Below are positions 13,535 to 15,206 of a stretch of DNA of 15,206 bases, piece after piece. Source of the DNA: Desulfobacterales bacterium (GTDB taxonomy: Bacteria; Desulfobacterota; Desulfobacteria; Desulfobacterales; RPRI01); the NCBI GenBank assembly GCA_020052975.1, contig JAGVOC010000182.1:1-15206 (forward strand). The letters run 5' to 3'. Every line of letters begins with the position of its first letter. Positions within the stretch are counted from its first letter, which is position 1. The translations under genes and the position numbers were made by a program. Under the pieces are notes generated by a model, which was not told where the DNA came from, did no database searches, and worked only from the letters and a program-made list of their open reading frames with translations.

Positions 13535-14794
13535 TTATAAGTGATCCTCTCTTCTTATCCTTCTGATTCTCTGAGTGACAGTATTTGAGTTTACAAATCT
13601 ACTTTCTGTTAGCCACAGAGGCTTGGGAATTCTGTCAATAGATAAGATTCTAGCTGTGCCAGGAAGATTTGATGTTATTGTAAATTTATCATGTCTTTTT
13701 CGTTTGACCGTTCTCAAATACACCTCAGCTAACTTCTCTATCAAAACATCCCATGAATAATTTTTCATCATCATATTATTCAAATTTTTGCCCATTATGT
13801 GTGCTTCCGTTGGATTGTTAAGTAACCAAGTTATCTTATTAGTAAACGAACTTAATGAGTCAGCTATTAGGAAATCTTGTTCATTTATATATCCCCTCAC
13901 TGCTAGCCGAGTTGCAACAATAGGAAGAGAGTGATTGGCATAGGTTAGTAACTTCACTTTCATGCCTGACCCTTGAAATAAGGGTGCGATGCCCACAGTT
14001 GCTTTATCTAGAATCATGCCTATGTCATCAATCTCACCCATCATTTCAATCCCAGCCCGTTGTTTGCGTGCCAATTCAGGTGGGGTTCTTCCAATAAAGA
14101 TAAAAAGAGCGTTAGGAAAAACATCTAATGTACCTGGGGCAATAACATCTATAATTTTATTGGCAGCATCAAAATTGGGTCCGTAAAATAAATTTCCGAG
14201 AAAAATCACTTTTTGTTCATTTCTCATCTCCGTAGAGCTTGAACGTGGGTCAATTCCGTTAGGTATGTGATGAAGCTTCTCCTCCTTTATTCCCAATTTA
14301 ACGAGATGCTCGTAATCATAAGAAGACATACAAATGATTTCATCACAGCATAAACTTGTTACATATTGCAGTACTTTCGCTTCGTATATTTCCTGCTGAC
14401 CTTTACCCATGCTTTCGAGCAAATGAAAGTCAACATCATGCATATCGCAAATTAAGGGTATGTCCAATTGCTCTGCAATATAGCTACCATAGGAGAGCAC
14501 AACAATATGTGAATTACATACATGTAATACATCAATCTTGTCTTCACGTAAAATTTTTATGACTTGCTTTATCCGGTCATCGTACAACCATTCAGCTGGA
14601 AACAATGTAAAGTCAAGATTTTCCTTATTTAGATCTTCGTCTGTAGTCCAGCCGCGATCTCCCAAGTAGAACCTGACCGAAATTTGCCCTTCTGCTTTAG
14701 CCCTTTGAAGATGCTTAGCTACATGATAAGCCCTGTAAGTAACTCCATCTTTGGGTGGCAAAGAGAGGCCATCAAATAAGAGACCTATTCGCAT
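13535..14794 (-). CDS. Glycosyltransferase, GT4 family
   Basis: The 419-aa GT-B fold protein has M-R-I-G-L-L-F-D-G-L at the N-terminus. I-D-V-L-H-V-C-N-S-H closes the acceptor domain and H-I-P-N-G-I-D starts the linker to the donor domain. K-V-I-F-L-G-N-L-F-Y follows. The donor site I-A-P-L-F-Q-G-S-G-M (265-275) leads into K-V-K-L-L-T-Y-A, where most GT4 enzymes have a Glu at the T position (K-x-L-E-A/Y). Together with Q instead of the first Glu, the EX7E catalytic pair is not conserved. This may reduce or alter activity, or mark an unusual subgroup. Residues about 360-419 form a basic extra tail ending R-I-R-R-I-R-R-E-D-H-L. The ATG overlaps the peptide gene by 10 bp, so the two are coupled. 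The SD is weak. A natural-product or surface-glycan sugar transfer is the expected role. Confidence 0.9.
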   Translation of the reverse strand: MRIGLLFDGLSLPPKDGVTYRAYHVAKHLQRAKAEGQISVRFYLGDRGWTTDEDLNKENLDFTLFPAEWLYDDRIKQVIKILREDKIDVLHVCNSHIVVLSYGSYIAEQLDIPLICDMHDVDFHLLESMGKGQQEIYEAKVLQYVTSLCCDEIICMSSYDYEHLVKLGIKEEKLHHIPNGIDPRSSSTEMRNEQKVIFLGNLFYGPNFDAANKIIDVIAPGTLDVFPNALFIFIGRTPPELARKQRAGIEMMGEIDDIGMILDKATVGIAPLFQGSGMKVKLLTYANHSLPIVATRLAVRGYINEQDFLIADSLSSFTNKITWLLNNPTEAHIMGKNLNNMMMKNYSWDVLIEKLAEVYLRTVKRKRHDKFTITSNLPGTARILSIDRIPKPLWLTESRFVNSNTVTQRIRRIRREDHL

Positions 14795-14988
14795 AGTTCA
14801 CAATGCTGTTTCATCAATTTGCAGTTATTTTTGGTTTTACACGGATGAGAACTATCGTAAAATTCATTATGTAATTTAGCGCCCGCTTCGTTAATTTCGA
14901 CGAGAATTTGCTTGCTGGGGGAAAATATATAAAAACGTCCATCCATAACCCCACAAATAACACCGCTTTTTTTGTTTTGGTCATTCAC
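14785..14988 (-). CDS. Small Cys-rich peptide with PqqD-like N-terminus
   Basis: The 67-aa product starts at GTG (14988) with CGGGAA 6 nt upstream. Its N-terminal 41 residues look like the beta-strand plus helix of a PqqD/RiPP-recognition fold: G-R-F-Y-I-F-S-P (17-24), then L-V-E-I-N-E-A-G-A-K-L (29-39) as the 'LNxxGaxi' helix start. The last 18 residues are dense in Cys (C50, C56, C63, C66) after H49-P, ending C-E-L-C-E; C12 is the only other. It could be a precursor peptide with a folded leader and Cys core, a tiny metal or Fe-S protein, or a truncated recognition domain. It is not a known family to me. It is first in the operon and overlaps the glycosyltransferase start by 10 bp, which links it to modification or glycosylation. 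Confidence 0.62.
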   Translation of the reverse strand: MNDQNKKSGVICGVMDGRFYIFSPSKQILVEINEAGAKLHNEFYDSSHPCKTKNNCKLMKQHCELCE

Positions 14989-15019
14989 AATTATTCCCGC
15001 TAGTATTTTATATTCTGAC

Positions 15020-15049
15020 TTTTTAGATTATGTTTATATTCTGTGGCAA
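15020..15049 (-). promoter_or_regulatory. Possible promoter of the peptide-GT4-kinase operon
   Basis: On the minus strand TTGCCA (15049-15044, 5 of 6), an 18-bp spacer and TAAAAA (15025-15020, 4 of 6) precede the GTG at 14988. The predicted start near 15013 leaves a leader of about 25 nt with the SD. The AT-rich setting makes -10-like hexamers common. Confidence 0.4.
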
Positions 15050-15081
15050 AAGGGGTGGTAGTTTAACCTGTAGCACAATCT

Positions 15082-15206
15082 ATGTCAATCAGATTTTTAA
15101 AGCTCATCTTATTTGCTAAAGGAAATTATGCGTCACCCAAAGGGCAGCTCATTGAAAGCAATCCAAAGGAACTAATTTGGAAAATGTTCTTCTTATCGGA
15201 GGTATG
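15082..15206 (+). CDS. Partial ORF running off the right end
   Basis: An ATG at 15082 opens a frame of 41 complete codons with no stop before the window end. The in-frame codons upstream reach a TAA at 15067. The peptide starts M-S-I-R-F-L-K-L-I-L-F-A-K, hydrophobic then polar. No clear SD precedes the ATG. It is divergent from the Cys-rich peptide operon, 93 bp away. I cannot assign a family. A short alternative ORF (15128, 15 codons, good AAAGGA) overlaps in another frame. Confidence 0.45.
   Translation, partial: MSIRFLKLILFAKGNYASPKGQLIESNPKELIWKMFFLSEV

Overview
The window is bacterial and gene-dense, with overlapping operons, Shine-Dalgarno (SD) sites, a GC hairpin plus U-tract terminator and sigma70-type promoters. 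A Gram-negative, probably proteobacterial, host fits the gene families, but nothing here fixes the taxon. There is no rRNA, tRNA, CRISPR array or transposase. Base composition is uneven: the cytosine methyltransferase gene is visibly GC-richer, while everything right of about 10.2 kb is AT-rich. This suggests an accessory region assembled from several sources.

Left part (98-5936, all minus strand): a defence-type block. In transcription order it holds a C5-cytosine DNA methyltransferase, a GIY-YIG endonuclease and a Vsr mismatch endonuclease, with overlapping ends (a restriction-modification operon with its repair partner). These are followed by a tiny lipoprotein-like ORF, a HEPN-like protein with an R-x4-H motif, a DUF4238 protein, an AbiV-family HEPN protein, and a 399-aa protein with a Cys/His zinc-binding pattern. 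Spacing is 95 bp or less throughout, so long co-transcription is possible.

Middle part (5937-10163): a 486-bp intergenic stretch holds a strong intrinsic terminator and one possible small ORF. Next come an HNH endonuclease with a long extra C-terminal region (minus), a 154-aa Cys-containing protein of unknown function with a clear promoter and SD (plus), and a VirD4/TraG/HerA-like ATPase (minus). The ATPase has no transmembrane region and no conjugation genes around it. The last two genes are convergent and share a CTAG that encodes both stop codons.

Right part (10197 to about 14988): two convergent operons that look like a small tailoring or biosynthetic cassette. The plus operon encodes a NodU/CmcH/TobZ-type carbamoyltransferase, a compact nucleoside-diphosphate-kinase-like protein and a polymerase-beta-type nucleotidyltransferase. 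The minus operon encodes a 67-aa peptide with a PqqD-like N-terminal part and a Cys-rich tail, a GT4 glycosyltransferase and a P-loop (deoxynucleoside/thymidylate-kinase-like) kinase. The operons meet with an 11-bp overlap. My inference is that they act together to make or attach a glycosylated, carbamoylated, perhaps nucleotide-activated product, possibly on the Cys-rich peptide. This cassette is the best candidate for an undescribed system. A further plus-strand ORF starts at 15082 and runs off the end.
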